DNA of 64,000 nucleotides from Gavia stellata. Lineage: Eukaryota > Chordata > Aves > Gaviiformes > Gaviidae. The position numbers were made by a program, and so were the translations under genes. Shown one piece after another: positions 9,701 to 23,435 of the stretch (within the stretch, counting starts at the first letter, position 1; each line of letters opens with the position of its first letter). The notes beneath the pieces are model-generated. The model saw nothing but the letters and a program-made list of their open reading frames with translations, ran no database searches and was not told the origin of the DNA. The DNA lies in contig NC_082617.1 of the NCBI RefSeq assembly GCF_030936135.1, forward strand, positions 2,662,001 to 2,726,000, given 5' to 3'.

Positions 9701-12700
9701 AATAATTGTATTCCTTAAAATTGAGTTGCTTTGCATCAGTTCTAGCCCCTTCCTTTTGTCCTTTAGGAAAATTCTTTATCGGCTTTTCCACAGTTTTGCC
9801 CAGATCGATGCCCAGGTGTTCTGTAGTTCTCAGGTTCATCCTGCCTTGTAATTGGCAGAACTTGTGTATTTCTTCAGTGTTTCCTCAGTCGAGTAGATAA
9901 TTAAAAATGAGCATCAGCAAACCAGACCTTGACTTAGCATTTTTGTTTCAGGCTGTCACAATCTGGTTATCAAAAAATATTTAGTAGCTATTAATACTCA
10001 AATACTGTCCCGGGAAGTACCAAGTATTTGCCGCCTTAAAGGGGAAATTTTAAAAAAAAAAGCATTTCTTTTGAATATCTGGATATTGTAGTTGAGTACC
10101 TTTTGAAATTTGACAATTACACATTTCTCTGTAGAAAACTAAATCTCAAATATAAAAAAATTAACCTCTGATGCGCCCTGTTCAGGTTTGTATTTTATTA
10201 TTCGGTGACTAGGCTGGTATTTGAGGTCTTGGTTTCAAGTGCCTGCGTTTGGCTGGTTGTCTGTGAGTCCTTGGGATGGCTTGCTTGCTATTCATTGATT
10301 TCAGGAATCATAGAAATTCTCGGCCAAGGATGGTGTGATGGGCAATTTGCTCATATTCTCATAAAGAGCATAGTTCTGCAAGTATAGGATGGAATGGAAT
10401 TCTGCAAGAAAAGGATAGTCTGCAAGTTTTTGAATATACCCTATTGTTTTTGGAGCCCAGCGCCTATGCACAGTCCTCAGTCACCCCTTATCTTCTCATA
10501 CACATCTGCATAGTCCATATCCTGTTTCTTTAGTCAAAGTTCATACTCTTTCAGCTGGGCTTTCCCCGGTATAACCCAGGCCAGGGTGCATTTGGATTGC
10601 AGCTGGCGGTAGCGTGATCCTTGGCTAGCTGCTCATTTTTGCTTACTGTGGTAGCTGCCTGGTGATGGGGTAAGCGCAGGAGGTGGTTGTGCATCCAGCT
10701 GTGGTGTTCACCATCTCTGTACTCTCCCTCTCCTTGTGCAGTGGATTGAGAAAGTGATTGGCTGGCTCAGCAGGGTTTTTCTGCAAGATGGTCCCTTGGC
10801 ACGCTCCTCTCCAGAAGCTAGCAGCACCCTGAAGCGCTGGCGGTGCCACGTCCAAAGGTTCTTCTACCGCATCTATGCCAGCATGCGCATCGAAGAGCTC
10901 TTCAGCATTATTCGAGGTAACGTGTGACCCATTCAGTGTTCATTAGCTCTTGGACTTGGCTTGGATGAATGGTAGATCTGTCTTCATCTCCTGATGTGCC
11001 ACACTGTCTCTTCTTGCCTTCCCATGGAGCGTAGCACTGTTTCTAATCACTGCTTGGTTTGTAGATTTCCCAGAGTCGAAGCCTGCTGTGGAGGACCTCA
11101 AGTTCTGCCTGGAAAGGACTAATCAGAGGCAGCAGCTTCTCAGCTCCCTGAAAAGTGCTTTGGAAATGCGACTTCTGCATCCTGGTGGGTTTTACATCCC
11201 TGTGTATGTCATAACACTGTAAGGGGCCTGGGCATGAGTGGGGATCTACTGGGAGCCATCATCTGATTTCATGTTTGATGAGTGAGAGGCAACCAGGCTG
11301 TGCACATCGAATGCTCTCTGTGTTGGAGCGTGCATGGGCAGCAGTAGCTGATTATATCCCAGCCCCTTCTTGCCCTTTTTTTGCAGTATGGTGAGGAGCT
11401 GAGCTAGAAATTTAGCTTTGGTCCATGTGGGTAAAGGCTTCTCTGCTGTGTGTGGTCTGAGCACCTAATGCAAAATCTGGGCTCAGCCGGTTTATAGTAG
11501 TCTCTGAGTCTGTGTTCATGGTTGGAACTGGTTTCTCAGACATACGGATCCGATCTCTCTCTTTGGCTGGGGCAGTAGGGCAGCAAGCCCTTCGCCTGTG
11601 ACTCCACAGATTGAACAGAGGGCTTGAAGCATCCAAGCTCCTTGCATCCAAGTCATCAGTCTGTGCTCTGGGACTCTGACTCCCTCTGCCCCTCTCCTGT
11701 AGGAGTCAACACATCCGACATCATCACTCTGTATATCTCAGCCATCAAGGCCTTGCGGGAGCTTGACCCCTCCATGGTTATCCTGGAGGTCGCCTGTGAG
11801 CCCATCAGGAAGTACCTGAGGTAAGAGGCTTGCGGGGCAGTCTTACGCATCCCCTTTCCCTCCTCTTCCCTTCACTTGCTCTGTTCCTCTCGCCTGTTGG
11901 CAGGACTCGGGAAGACACGGTGCGGCAGATTGTGGCCGGTCTCACAGGGGATGCTGAGGGCTCTGGTGATCTTGCAAATGAGCTCTCAAAAGCTGACCCA
12001 GTGACCCTGGAGAATGGCCAGGAGAGTGATGATGACATCTCAGAACCAGGGGACTGGGTTCCTGACCCAGTTGATGCAGATCCAGGTTAGATGCCAAGAC
12101 AAGAAGTCCTGGTAGCCTGCTGTTCTCCCTGGCGGGCTGTAGTCTTGAGCAGCTCATCTGCTAGTCCTCTAGAGTGGAGCTGGGATGGGGCAGGTCTCTT
12201 AATCTCGCACTGTCGTCTGCTGGATTTCACTAGGAAAATCAAGTTCCAAGCGTCGGTCCTCAGACATCATCAGCCTGCTGGTGAGCATCTATGGCAGCAA
12301 GGACCTGTTTATCAATGAATACCGCACGCTTCTGGCTGACCGGCTGCTACATCAGTTCAACTACAGTGCCGAGAGGTGAGGTCCAAGTGCTCAACCCCAG
12401 GGCTTTCCATGGTAAAATCACCATGGATTTGGTGATTTCAGACTCTGTCCTATGAATGGCTGTTTCTGGAGCCAGGAATGTCTTTGGCCATTTCCTCTGC
12501 AGCTTTGGGTTTACATCTAGAATTTCATGCGCTCACCTCTTCTTGGGTTGCTTCCTGCTCGGTCATGCCCATGGCTTGCACTAATAGGGCAGCATGTAGG
12601 AAACTGGAGGCCCCAACACCTTCTTAGCTCCATTCCACATGTTCTGGTGGCCCTCGCAACCTGCACAGGCTGCTTAGGGTCAGCAGAAAGTGTCAAAGTA

Positions 12701-15700
12701 AGAAAAAGGGATGAAGCACCAGGAAACCTCAGTTGCAACCCAGCTGTGTCTCTTGATTCAACAATTGGAGTGGTTTTCCTCTCTGTGAAGTGCAGCTAGT
12801 GCGAGCCACGTCTGGGGTGGGCAGTCTCAGGCAAGTGGCTCGCCAAATGCTGAGGTTGCACTGTGTTGTCGAGGGGGATGGCTGGGTGCTGTGCTCGTCC
12901 AAATGAAAGGGGTGGGAAGGTCTTCAAAAAGCTGCTGGCCTACAGAGGAAGTGGCTGTTCCTCACTTAGATGCTACGAGGCATCCTGTTCAGATAACGTG
13001 CTTTGCAAGGCTTCCTAGGAGGAGCACCCTTGTGCCAGGGACTGCCTTTTCTGGCTGTGTTGCAAGGGGTGGAGGCCAAGCCAGGCTCGTCTGGCTGAAG
13101 GACCTGTGTTTGATCTGTTGTTTCTCATACTAGGGAGATCCGCAACGTGGAGCTGCTGAAGCTGCGGTTTGGTGAAGCTCAGATGCACTATTGTGAAGTC
13201 ATGTTAAAAGTAACTTTTTTTAATTAAAATCCTGGGTGTTTGAGCTCACTCAGGAAAGGGAGGGACTTGAGGAGTGACCCAAAAAGGGTCTTTTAGGAAA
13301 GCAGGGTTCCCAAAATCCCAGTGAGGGGGCTGGTTTGTGACAAGCAGAAGTGCATTCAAAATCATGTGTGTTTTTTAAGCCCTGTGGGTTGGGTTATTGA
13401 CTCTGGGGGATGGTTGCTCTGGTGCTGTTGTATCTCCTGCCCTTCCTGCAGTACAAGATTCTGGCATTGAAGAGCTGGGCTCTTCCAGCTCCTCGAGGGT
13501 TGGGACTCTGGAATTTAATTCACTTGGAGCACTGTGGCAAGAGCGCAGGTCTGGAGGGACTCCAGCATAGGCTAGTGTTGAGTTGTAAGCCCTTCCTCAA
13601 CCTCCCCACAAATGTTTCTGAGTATGTAGCAGGCTTTCTGGTAGACACACGTGGTTATGTCCTTTCCAATGTCCCCATCATCATTTGGAGACAGTGCTAG
13701 TCACCTTGTTTGAGCTTCTCCTTTACTAAGGGTTAGCACTGACTTGGAAGAGAAGGAGCTGCCTTAGCTTCCTCTGCCTTTTCCAGGATATGGCTGACTC
13801 GCGACGCATTAATGCCAACATTCGTGATGAGGAAGAGAAGCTCCCAGAGGAGGAGAAGCCACCATTCAGCCTCGTTGCCGTTATCCTGTCGAGTGAGTTC
13901 TGGCCACCGCTGAAAGAGGAGAAGCTAGAGCTTCCAGAGGAGGTCAAGGAAGCCATGGAAGCCTATTCCAAGAAATATGAGAAATTAAAGGTGAGTCAAC
14001 CTTAACCCTCCTTAAAAAAGGTGTATGCTGTTCAGACTTTGTTATATAGCACGGTTTTTGCAAAGTCCCCTTTAACATCCCTTATATTTTAGCTGCTAGT
14101 ACACCCATGCTGTTACGGTGGAATCCCAAAGTCCTTCAGCTTTGAATCGGGGTTAGAAGCTGTGCTAGCTTAGCTATTGCCAAAAGAAGGGTTTTTCTCT
14201 TTATGGAGTGCCTGCGTCGTCATAGTGATTGCGGTTAGGGAAGAGAGTTTTCTAAAACATGCCAGTGTTTGTTAGTTAAATGGATACTGAGGTGGAAGTT
14301 CTTAGGCCAACAAGCTGAGACCAGATTTAAGATGCCTAAGTTCTATAGTAGTAAGAGTGACATTCTGTCCCTGTTGGGCCTCTCTTCTTCTGTATTCGGG
14401 CACTCTCCTCCCCTGTTTGTCCTCTTGAAAAGAAGCTCTTTTAACATGGTCTCATTTTAAGATTCACTGTTAGTCTGGAGTTAGGTGACTGGAGTTAGGT
14501 GAATGTTGCTTCCTCTTCTGTCTGTGGTCACTCCTGGGTTGTTTCATTCATTTCTGGAGGGTCCTGAACTCCGTGTTAGCTAGTTTAGGTGCAAGCGTTT
14601 TTGGTCGATTTGACTGTGGCTCAGACAACGCTGAATCCATGCCTTTATAACCAGCATGGAAAGATGGAAGAGAGGCATACAGAGCAAATATAAACAACTG
14701 TGCAGCATTTTTCTGTTCTCCAGGCACATCATCATGGCAGTTAGTCAGACAGAGAAGGCTGAGGTGCATCTTGCTCTGCACATATAGAATAGGTTGGAAG
14801 CAGGAGCATCTGTCTGGAAATCAAGGAGAGATCTAGGTCACCTCCAGAGCTGTGGTCTTGGCTTTCTCATCTTGCAGCTTCTTATCTAGTGGAGCGCAGA
14901 GCACACATCTGGAGCATGGATGATTTGGGTCTAGCTGTCATGCCAGTGTAGTGTCTGTGTGCACACGCAGACAGTTCTTTGCAGCCAGCCTGAACACAAT
15001 CTGGTGTCTCATGCAGATGTTCCTCTTTGCCTGGCCACTGGTGCTCTGATTCCACTTCAGGCTTGGTTTTTTATATCCTTTCTTGAACTTGTTATTATTC
15101 ACCAGGTGATACATGCTGTGGGGCTGGGAAGCTCATAGCTCTAGATTCTGTCTCTTCTCCTGCTGTAGTTACGTGCCAGATGTGGATGTCAGCTCATTTC
15201 TGTGCCTGCAAAAAATTAGATAGGAGAGGATGCAGGAGGGTGTGCAAGGAGGGAGCAGCCTCCTCGAGCATCCTCGACCTTCAAAGCCAGCAGTCCTCTT
15301 TTCACATTGGTATCAGAAGAGATTGTTTCTCTTCCAAGGAAATCCTCCCCCAGGTGAGTATTTATTTTCCAGTAGGAGTTTGTCCTGAGCGGTCCAGTTG
15401 GTCTTCCAGTGTTTCCTCAGCCTGTGCTTACCCTACCAGAGGGCTGAGTGACTGGCTTTCAGGCAGGAGAGGGGCATTGGTCTTAGGCAAGGGCTGAACA
15501 ACAACTGGTGCTGGGGAGGATGTTTCCCATGAGGGGTTAGGGGACAGCTGGGCGGTGGCAGTGCTGGGCGACTCATGAGGAGGGGAGCAGCTTTCATATC
15601 TGGCAGAGGTGTATGGAGCGCAGCTGGCCCAGGTGGTAGAGGGGTGTTTGCAGTAATGCACCACTTAGTGGTTTCTGTTAGAAAAATCTGCTGTGAGCGG

Positions 15701-17374
15701 CTCCTTCTCCCTTTTCCAGGCCATGAGGACCCTGAACTGGAAGTACCACCTGGGCCTGGTGAGCTTGGACGTGGAGCTGGCAGATCGCACCCTCTCCCTG
15801 TCCGTCTCTCCTGTGCATGCCGCCATCATCCTCCACTTCCAGACCAAGAGTGAGTGCTGTGGCAGACTCAGCGTTACCACCCGTGTCTGTGTGCTTCCCA
15901 TGGGTGGGTGGGAAGGCCGCGTTGCTTGGGTGGCTGTAGGCTCTGAGAGCTCTGGCAGCATGACCAAGACCTGGTTCATGGGCTCAGATCCACCACAGGG
16001 CTCAGCCAGGTCTCCAGCTCTCCTCAGAGACAGCACCCAGCAGGACCGCAGCTCAGCACCCAGTCTGCTTTCAGGCAGTCGCTGCACACAGCTGCTTGCG
16101 CCTGGCAGCGGAGGAGGGCAGGTGTCCTGTGCTTTTCTCTGATGTCCGTGGTCTCTGCAGGTACATGGACACTGACAGAGCTGAGTGAAGTGCTCAAGGT
16201 GCCCGTGACATCACTGAAGCGTAAGATGACGTTGTGGCTGCAGCAGGGAGTCCTGCGTGAAGAGCCTCAAGGCACCTTCACTGTGATTGAGGAGGAGCAG
16301 AAGGACCAGGTGGAGAAGGTCGTTCTGATAGACAGCGACGAGGAGGGGGACTCTGCCATGGCGTCGCAGGCTGACCAGAAAGAGGAAGAGCTGCAGGTAC
16401 CCGTCCGTGTGTCTTGGCTGCTTGTGAAGCCAGCAGGATGATGCGAACAGCCCGTGCTTTTGGCTTTGGAGAATCTGATTAAGATGATGGATTCAATTTG
16501 CACTTTGGATTTGCGTTTTCCACTGCAAGTGGCTAAGTCCAGCATGAGGGTTTTTGAAGTTGGTATCTCTTGATTAATCCTCACTGGTGCAGGTGCTGGA
16601 TTGCAGCCTTCCCTCCAGAAAAGTGCGTGGCTGCTGAGCCGGGCAACCATTTAGACATCTCTAAATGTGTTTTTTCAGTTCAAAAACAGAAAAAGTCTGA
16701 GACATGATTTCCTATTTGAAAATAGTCATAACTTACTTGGATTCACCCAGGCAATGCTTTTTGGCACTTAGACTGCCAAAAAAAGCTTACCCAGCACTAA
16801 CAGCTGGACCTTTGCCTTGCCTGTGTTGTGGTTCCTGGACACTTCCAGTGCTTCTCCTACCCGTGTGTCATGTGTGTGCCTTGTGCCACTGTGCACCACA
16901 GAGGTGTCATACTGGTGTTTATCCACTGAGGGTCATGCACGTACTGCACGTCAAATCCTGCTTTCTAGCTGTGTGTCCCAACACCTGATGCTGTTCTTGG
17001 ATATTTCCTGTTTAAAGACCACATGCTGATGGCTGAGAGCAGAACTTACTGCCAGCCACAGCCCTGCTCTGCTTTTGGGATATGGGATGCTAAAGCAACC
17101 CTTTTCTTCATGGTGTAGGTGTCAGTGTGGTTTACTGTTGCTTGCGTGTCCCCCTCTGCAGCTGTTCTGGACGTACATCCAGGCTATGCTGACCAACCTC
17201 GAGAGCTTGTCCTTGGAGAGGATTCACAGCATGCTGAAGATGTTTGTGATGACAGGCCCGGTGGTTACAGAAATCGATATACAAGAGCTGCAGGGTTTCC
17301 TCCAGAAAAAGGTCCGGGACCAGCAACTCATCTACTCCGGAGGTGTCTATCGCCTGCCCAAGAACTGCAACTAG
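6262..17374 (+). CDS. ANAPC2: Anaphase-promoting complex subunit 2 (ANAPC2/APC2), 13 coding exons
   Basis: ANAPC2 is the cullin-like scaffold of the APC/C ubiquitin ligase, pairing with the RING subunit ANAPC11. Exons: 6262-6345, 7224-7846, 8365-8497, 10742-10916, 11065-11184, 11703-11820, 11904-12085, 12234-12375, 13134-13209, 13787-13990, 15720-15849, 16161-16396, 17162-17374. All junctions are GT-AG and in phase, giving 811 aa (human 822). Residues 29-235 are the helical N-terminal region with an acidic serine tract (about 186-208) followed by a C-x2-C...C-W-C cluster (C210, C213, C220, C222). About 419-480 is an acidic linker ending DWVPDPVDADPG. The cullin homology region follows (SDIISLLVSIYGSKDLF, then ILSSEFWPP). 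A winged helix begins near 664, and the C-terminal ANAPC2 domain that recruits ANAPC11 and E2 fills exon 13, ending VYRLPKNCN. Exon 2 uses donor gtatgt at 7847; using gtaggt four bases later would break the frame. Confidence 0.97.
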
Positions 17375-17621
17375 GCTGCGGGCGTCCCTGCTAACCCTCT
17401 GTGTCACTTCTCCGTGCCTGTGCTCAGTTCTCTGCATGCTGCTGGGTAGTTCCTCTGCTTTGGGGGTTTGCTGTACCCTCTTCCCCAAACGGGTGTCCTT
17501 TTCCACATGGAGACAGCTCAGTAGCGGCCTGGGCCATGCACCCCACAACTTCTGGGACTGGACCTACTCCCCACATTGCTTTTCCTCCCATACGTGAGTG
17601 CCTGGGCCCACTTCACTGGTT

Positions 17622-17627
17622 AATAAA
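17622..17627 (+). promoter_or_regulatory. ANAPC2 polyadenylation signal
   Basis: AATAAA lies 248 bases after the ANAPC2 stop and is followed by a T- and GT-rich stretch. This gives a short 3' UTR of about 270 bases. Confidence 0.75.
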
Positions 17628-19589
17628 AAACAGCAGTCTCCTTTTTCAGATGGTACCAACTCTTTTCTTTCCTCTCAGCAGAGTGCTCTTGCCATCAGCC
17701 TTCCCACGCTGAAAGGGCAGGCAGGAAGCTCCCCAGTCTGCCGGGCACCGTCTCCCCTTTGTTGGGTCTCCATCTGTAGCCCCGAGAGGGTTTGGGAGGG
17801 CGGCGGTTGGCTCCAGTTGCTGTCTGGGTCTCTCTGTGTGGCTAAAGCAGCATCTTGCAGCTGGCTGTGATGAGCGAGACCCTACACAAAAGCAAGTGTT
17901 CGTGCTGTCTCCTTTGGCTTATGTGGGGGGAAGACTCCAGGGTCCGCTTACCCTTGTTTGGGACTTAAATTGCGTGGAATAATTTTATTGTGGGATGAAG
18001 ATTGCTTTAGATGGATGAGATGTAGCAGTTCTTCAGGGCAAGCTGTTTAGTCCTGGAGGATAAGTGGATTACCCAGGCGCTGGTAGGATTGCTTTATTAC
18101 GGCACAAATACACGTCTCCCTTCCCACGCCACGGATGGTGCCGTCGAGGGTGCATCGTCTTGGTGTGCTTCAGAGTTATTGGCACCACTGAGGTCCACAA
18201 GGCAGTTGGATGGGATAATCCCTGAGCTCTGTTGGTTAAACATCATGCCCCCAACCTGGGTACAAGATCAGGCAATGGGTTTCAGGATTCAGTCTCCACT
18301 TATTAGCATTCAGGGTACCTCAGTCCTGCTTTGTGGGTGGGTTTTGCTCATACGGAGGAATATGCCGGGGAAATGTGACTTTTACTAAAAATTTGCTTTC
18401 TGTGAAGCAAAGAATGAGTTTCCACAGCCCAAGGAGTCTTCCCCCTCCTCTGCTGAATCTTCTATCCCAGCCTGTGGGCACTGTGGCAGCTGGAATCAAG
18501 ATACCAAAGGGCCACACTTAAAACACCGGAGCAGCCTGTAACCCTGGCTGTGCTTCTGTGCACCCAGGTGCATGAGACACTTGTGGAACACAGAAAACAA
18601 CCTGTATTTAACATTTAACATCATTTTTCAGTGCCTAAAGGCCTGGAAGTCCCACGCTGTGGGCATCCTTCATGCAGCAGCAGGCAGTGGCGTACGGCTC
18701 TTACCTCCCCCTCGTGCACATTCACAGCTTTTCCTCTGTGGGTGAGAGCACGTGTTCTTGTTCCCCGCGGCACTTTACTCCAGGCTTGTGGTCTTGTGGC
18801 ACTAGGAGCTGGTTGGCATGTTCTACTGTGAAGCTTAAAATGTTCCTTGTGGTGTAGGGGCTCTTAATAATTAAATAAACCTCAGTCTGTGAATGTGTAG
18901 GATATTACTCCACGTAAAGCCAAGAAAGTTGAACAGCAGCTAGTACCAAATCGCAGCAGGCAGGGAGGGAAATCCATGCCCCAACGCACGAGGAGCCCCA
19001 CCAGACCCTGGTAGGACCCGGCTCGATCCGTTGTCGTCTGAGGTTGGGCGGGGTGGGCAGGACATGGCACTGGCCTCGTCATCGCTGTTCCCAGCCTGGG
19101 ATGTGGCTGGGGCCATCCCTGGGAGCCACACCTGCGACCCACGCGTTGAGGACACGAGACACAAAATCTTGTCGAACCGCAGCTGGTTTCACCCCGGGCG
19201 GAGGTCTCCGCTGCCTGCTCCGTGCTCCTCCAGCAGGTCCTGGTGGGTTTTCCCTCCCCAGTTTCGGATACAGGGAACTCCCTTGCATCTAACACCTCCT
19301 GGGGGCTTCTCCACGTTCCCTCAAAGGCTGCTCAGCTCCTCGTGCCCTTCCTCAGCTCTTGCTTAGACACTCACCCACCACTGAATAAATCAAAGCAGCC
19401 CACAAGTGCCTGGGCTCCAGCCAAAACCCACCTGCTCTGGGAGGGCGAGAGGGAGCGAGATGTGGGCAGGTTGCGTGGACATCCCTCGAGGACATCTCTT
19501 TCCTGCCTGTCCTGCGGGTGCAGAGCCCCAGGGCTGCGTTTCACAGCTTCTCTTGTTTTGTTCTATTTTATTTTACTGTATTTTTTCAG

Positions 19590-19628
19590 GAAAGAAAACT
19601 GTTTGAGCACATGGAAGCATCTGGAAAG
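19590..19628 (+). other. Candidate small exon (ERKLFEHMEASGK)
   Basis: A strong T-rich tract ending tttttcag precedes 39 bases that are open in one frame (ERKLFEHMEASGK), followed at once by the donor gtaggc. The pattern is a good exon signature, but the peptide is not recognised and no partner exon is certain. It could be an upstream exon of TOR4A, part of an unknown gene, or chance. Confidence 0.22.
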
Positions 19629-21225
19629 GTAGGCAGCTGCGGGGCAGCAGGGTCCGTGTCTGCCAGCTGTGGGAGCCGGAGCTGCCCGGGCACGTCCCGG
19701 TTTGCGCTTTGTGGCTGACGATTGAACGTCTGGGCACGCTGCGGCTGCGACAGGGCGGGGAAACATCTCTTTTTGATCTTTCGAGATCAAAGAAACCGCT
19801 AGCTTTGCAGCTCTGCAGTGGGGCTGCTGGCAGCTGGGGCTGTCCCCGGCCACCGAAGGAGCCGGGGCCGGCTGCTGGGGCACGGACCGCGGCCGCGAGT
19901 GACTCCGGGGCCCCGGCTGGTTCGGCTTTGCTTATAGATGCAAAAAAGTGTATTTATTTATGTATGGGTGCAGGTGGATATGTTTCTCCTGCGGTGCTTC
20001 CTCACCCCCCGAGGCAGGGCGCTGTGGGGCGGGGAGCGTGCCCCAGCCGTACCCCATCCCCGGCAGCGCTCCCCGCAACGCAACCAGGGGTGCATCCAGC
20101 CCTCCCCGCCGTGCCCACAGCCGTGGCGGTGCTGCGGAGGTTCCGGTGGGAAAGGGCACGGGATGAACCACTTTCCTGCCCTGGTATTTCCCAGCCGCCC
20201 CAGTGCTCCCTCCATGGGATGGGCCCGTGGGGTGTGATGAGTGTGTCTGTCCTGAGCCGGGAGGTAAGTGCTGCCGCTGCTGAGGGGACCTGGAGCCGCT
20301 TCTCTCCCCGTGGGAGGTCCCGGTGTGGCCGAGGCAGAGCCACTGGCTGAGTTGCGGTGCGGTTGTTTCAAAGTGTGACAATAGGAAAAACTCTGGTTTG
20401 ATGAGCGCTTCAGCTTTCATGGAATGTAAAAGTCTTTAAATGAATTGAAACAAGCTGGAAATGCGATTTTTCAGCCTGAACAGAGGAAGCTGGGGAAAAA
20501 AAAAGGCTTTGGGCTCTTCCCTGTGCTGTTCGCCATGTGGCCACATTGCTTCAGGCCAGAGCTGCATCTGCTGTCCCGGGTCCCTCACCTTTGCAGATCG
20601 CTTCCGCTTTTAGAGGAAAGAAAGAAAAAAATAAATATAGCTTGAAAACGCATGTAAAATCCCATTTCTTTACTCCTTAGATGCTTGGAAATGGCTTCAG
20701 TTCCTCTGGGGAGTTTTACAGATGCCCTTGTTGCACACTGTAAACCCTTTCTGTGAACGCTCGTTTACGCAGGAAAGTGTTACGATGATTTTTCTCTGCT
20801 CAGCCCTTGTGAAATGAGTTGGTGTTTATGGCGCTGGGGGGACGCTGACGGGAGGACGCTGCCTAGGTGACCGTCTCACCTGCTGCAGGAGGAGCGGCTG
20901 TGGGCACTCACCGCTCTCCATCTTTTCCAAGTTATTTCCCAAGTTTTCCATTATTTCCCCTATTTTTCCATTTTTTTTTTTCCAATGTAAAAAGCAGCGT
21001 GACCCCGAAGCCTCCCGGGCGCAGCAACACGTGCCGCTGGTCCCTGCCCTCTCCCATCGCTGGCCCCGGCAGCCGCCCCGCTTGCCATCCTGGCGCTGAG
21101 CCCGGCCGGCACCTCGTGGTGCGACCGCGACCTTCCTGGTGCCGCCACCGAGGCCGGCACGTGAGGGGGTGAAGCTGCTAAACCCATTTTTCTTCTTTTT
21201 TGTCCTTTTTTTTTTATTGTTTCAG

Positions 21226-21315
21226 CGAGGTGAGGATGGAGTTCAGCTGGAGGAGAAAGAAGCAGTGGATTTAAATCGGGTTTTAGGAGTGGTCATCTGG
21301 ACCAGCGCTCCTTGA
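21226..21315 (+). other. Candidate terminal exon after a strong splice acceptor
   Basis: A long pyrimidine tract ending attgtttcag is followed by an open frame of 29 codons (beginning RGEDGVQLEEKEAVDL) that ends in a stop at 21313-21315. In one reading it would continue in phase from the candidate exon at 19590-19628. I do not recognise the product, and no AATAAA follows closely. Confidence 0.15.
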
Positions 21316-23034
21316 ATGGCTTTAAAAAAAGAAATTAGATAAAAATCCTCACTTTCCTTCGAAAAGAGCGAGCACCCCCATTTACCTTGGTCTATTTATA
21401 AACTGTTTAGAAGGGCCACGATAACCCAAGCAGGATGCGGTGTCCCTGCGAGGGACGTTCCCTGGCCCACAGATAAACTGTTTGGGTTATTTAGGACGCG
21501 TTAAAGCAGGGCTGCTTACGAAGGTTGGAAATTTTTGCTAAGAGTGAGATTGAGAAGAGTGCGGGGTCCGGCTCGATGGCCCCGGGGCCGTATCCTGCCC
21601 GGGGAGTCGCTGAGCTGCGGCTGGTTTTACACTGAGCTTGCTGCTGTTTGTGCCTCTTGCTGATGCGCCGGCTTTAGGATGCAGGAGGGCTGATGGTGTG
21701 GAGGGACCCGGTGGAAGCGAGGGGCTGGAGCAGTAGGAGAAATTCAGGGCGGATCAACACAAGGTGGGTGATACAAAAGGAAAAAAACCCACCCAACAGC
21801 CCAAGGCATCGCTAAGGCGGCTGTGGAGTTGGGGGCGGTTCGGTAGCGCTGCAAAAAGGGCAGCGCGATGCTCGGAAAAAAGACCTCTGGGTCTGGAAAT
21901 GACCCCGCGGGGCCAGATCCTGCGCACACTGCCCGCCAGGGACTGCTGCCCCCTCCCCGTCTGCTTGGGCAGCCCCATGTCAAGGAAGCTGCTGCCCACC
22001 GTGGATTGGATTATTTTACTATATACTTTTATTCTTCCCTTTTCGGGGACGCAGGAGGGGCTGGCTCCAAGGTTGGGGCCGGCGGGGCTGCTGGGGGGTT
22101 TCTGTATCCCCACCCCGGCGCTATTTCTCCTTCTCCACTTGCAGGCTCTCACTTTCCGTTTCAGGGCTCCCTGCCCGCTCCAGGCTTTGCATACGTGGGG
22201 TGTATTTCTGACCTCTACCCAGGTTTTCCTGGCGGCTCCAAGCCTGCGACCTTTTCAGCCTTCTTCAGCTTCTTTTTTGACAGATTTCCTCCTTTTTTAC
22301 AGCGTTTTTCCAGGCGAGGCTGGCGCTGCGGGTATGGGACCCCCCCGTCCCAGCGCTGCCGGGGTTCACCCTGGACCCGTTCTGGGCTCTCGGCTCCTGC
22401 AGCCCCCCACGAGGGACTTTTTGGCCCCAGGGGTTCACTTGCCTGGGAGTGGAGGGGCCGGGAGCGTTTGCACGCGTCCAGGTTGCAGCTGCTGCTTATT
22501 GGCCCTGGAGGTAAAAAGCCCTGAGAGCTAAAAAGGCAACGTGAGAAAAAATAGAGGAAAAATCTAAAATTGTTGTATAAGTCTGTGCCCAGCAGCAAAG
22601 GGCCGTGTGGGCGTCCTGACCTGCGGTGATGCTTTCTGGTGGGTACCAAAATCGGGGGCTGCCCATCACCTGTGGGTACCCAAACCAGTGGGTACCACTC
22701 CGTGACTGGTAGGAAAATGTCGGCTCAGAGGTCGCTGTCTCCCCATCGCTGGGGCTTTCGTGCCCCTTTTCCCCCGGGGAGCCCCACGGCGGGGCAGAGC
22801 TGCGGGAGAGGCCGTGTTTGCGCAGGATTTGCATTCGTGGCTCTGCAGGAAGGGCCGTGGCACCCGCGGCTGCTCCTCACCGATCCCGGCCCAGCGGCTG
22901 TTTCCTCCCCGTGTGGGGCCCGGCCGGGGGGGCCCAGCCTCGGCACCGGCAGGGACACAGGGGACAGGGCTTGTGGCCCCAAGGTGAGTTGGGGGGACTG
23001 GGGTTGCGGGGAGAGAGGGCTGGCCCCAATGCAC

Positions 23035-23435
23035 ACCCTTCCTGCCCCTGCCCTAGACCCCTCTTGCATGCATACGGCCCCCACCCCATTGCACTGCCCC
23101 ATTGCATGTGTACAGCCCCCCCGGTGCAGTGCCCCAATGCACAGGCGTGTCCCCCCCACTGCACTGCTGCCCTACACCCCCCCCCCCCACCGCCCCTGCT
23201 CACACGTGGGCCCCCCAATGCAGTCCCTGTCCCACCCAGCTGCCCCATTGCGCTGCCCCGATGCCGACGTGTGTCCCCCATTGCACACGGGGGCCCCCCA
23301 ATGCACTGCCCCCCCCCCCCCGCACACAGCCCCCTCATTGCGCTGCCCGCCATGCAGTCCCCACCCCATTGCATTGCCCCCCACATACAGGCCCCTCCCA
23401 GCTGCATTGCCCCAGTGCCTGCATGTGTATGTGTC
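23035..23435 (+). repeat. C-rich minisatellite, CCCCATTGCACTGC-like unit
   Basis: Imperfect copies of CCCCATTGCACTGCCCC recur through about 400 bases, mixed with C-runs of 8-14. Variants include CCCCAATGCAC and CATTGCATGTGT. Both strands stay open over several hundred codons because of the repeat, which explains the large frames here. Confidence 0.7.

Noticed and set aside
10290-10400. CAGGAATCATAGAAATTCT in ANAPC2 intron 3 resembling the start of a reverse CR1
   Set aside because: The sequence after it does not continue with the CR1 blocks.
20196-20263. Possible exon between tttcccag and a perfect gtaagt donor
   Set aside because: The donor is strong, but the acceptor tract is weak and all frames are uninformative. 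It could be a non-coding TOR4A exon but cannot be supported.
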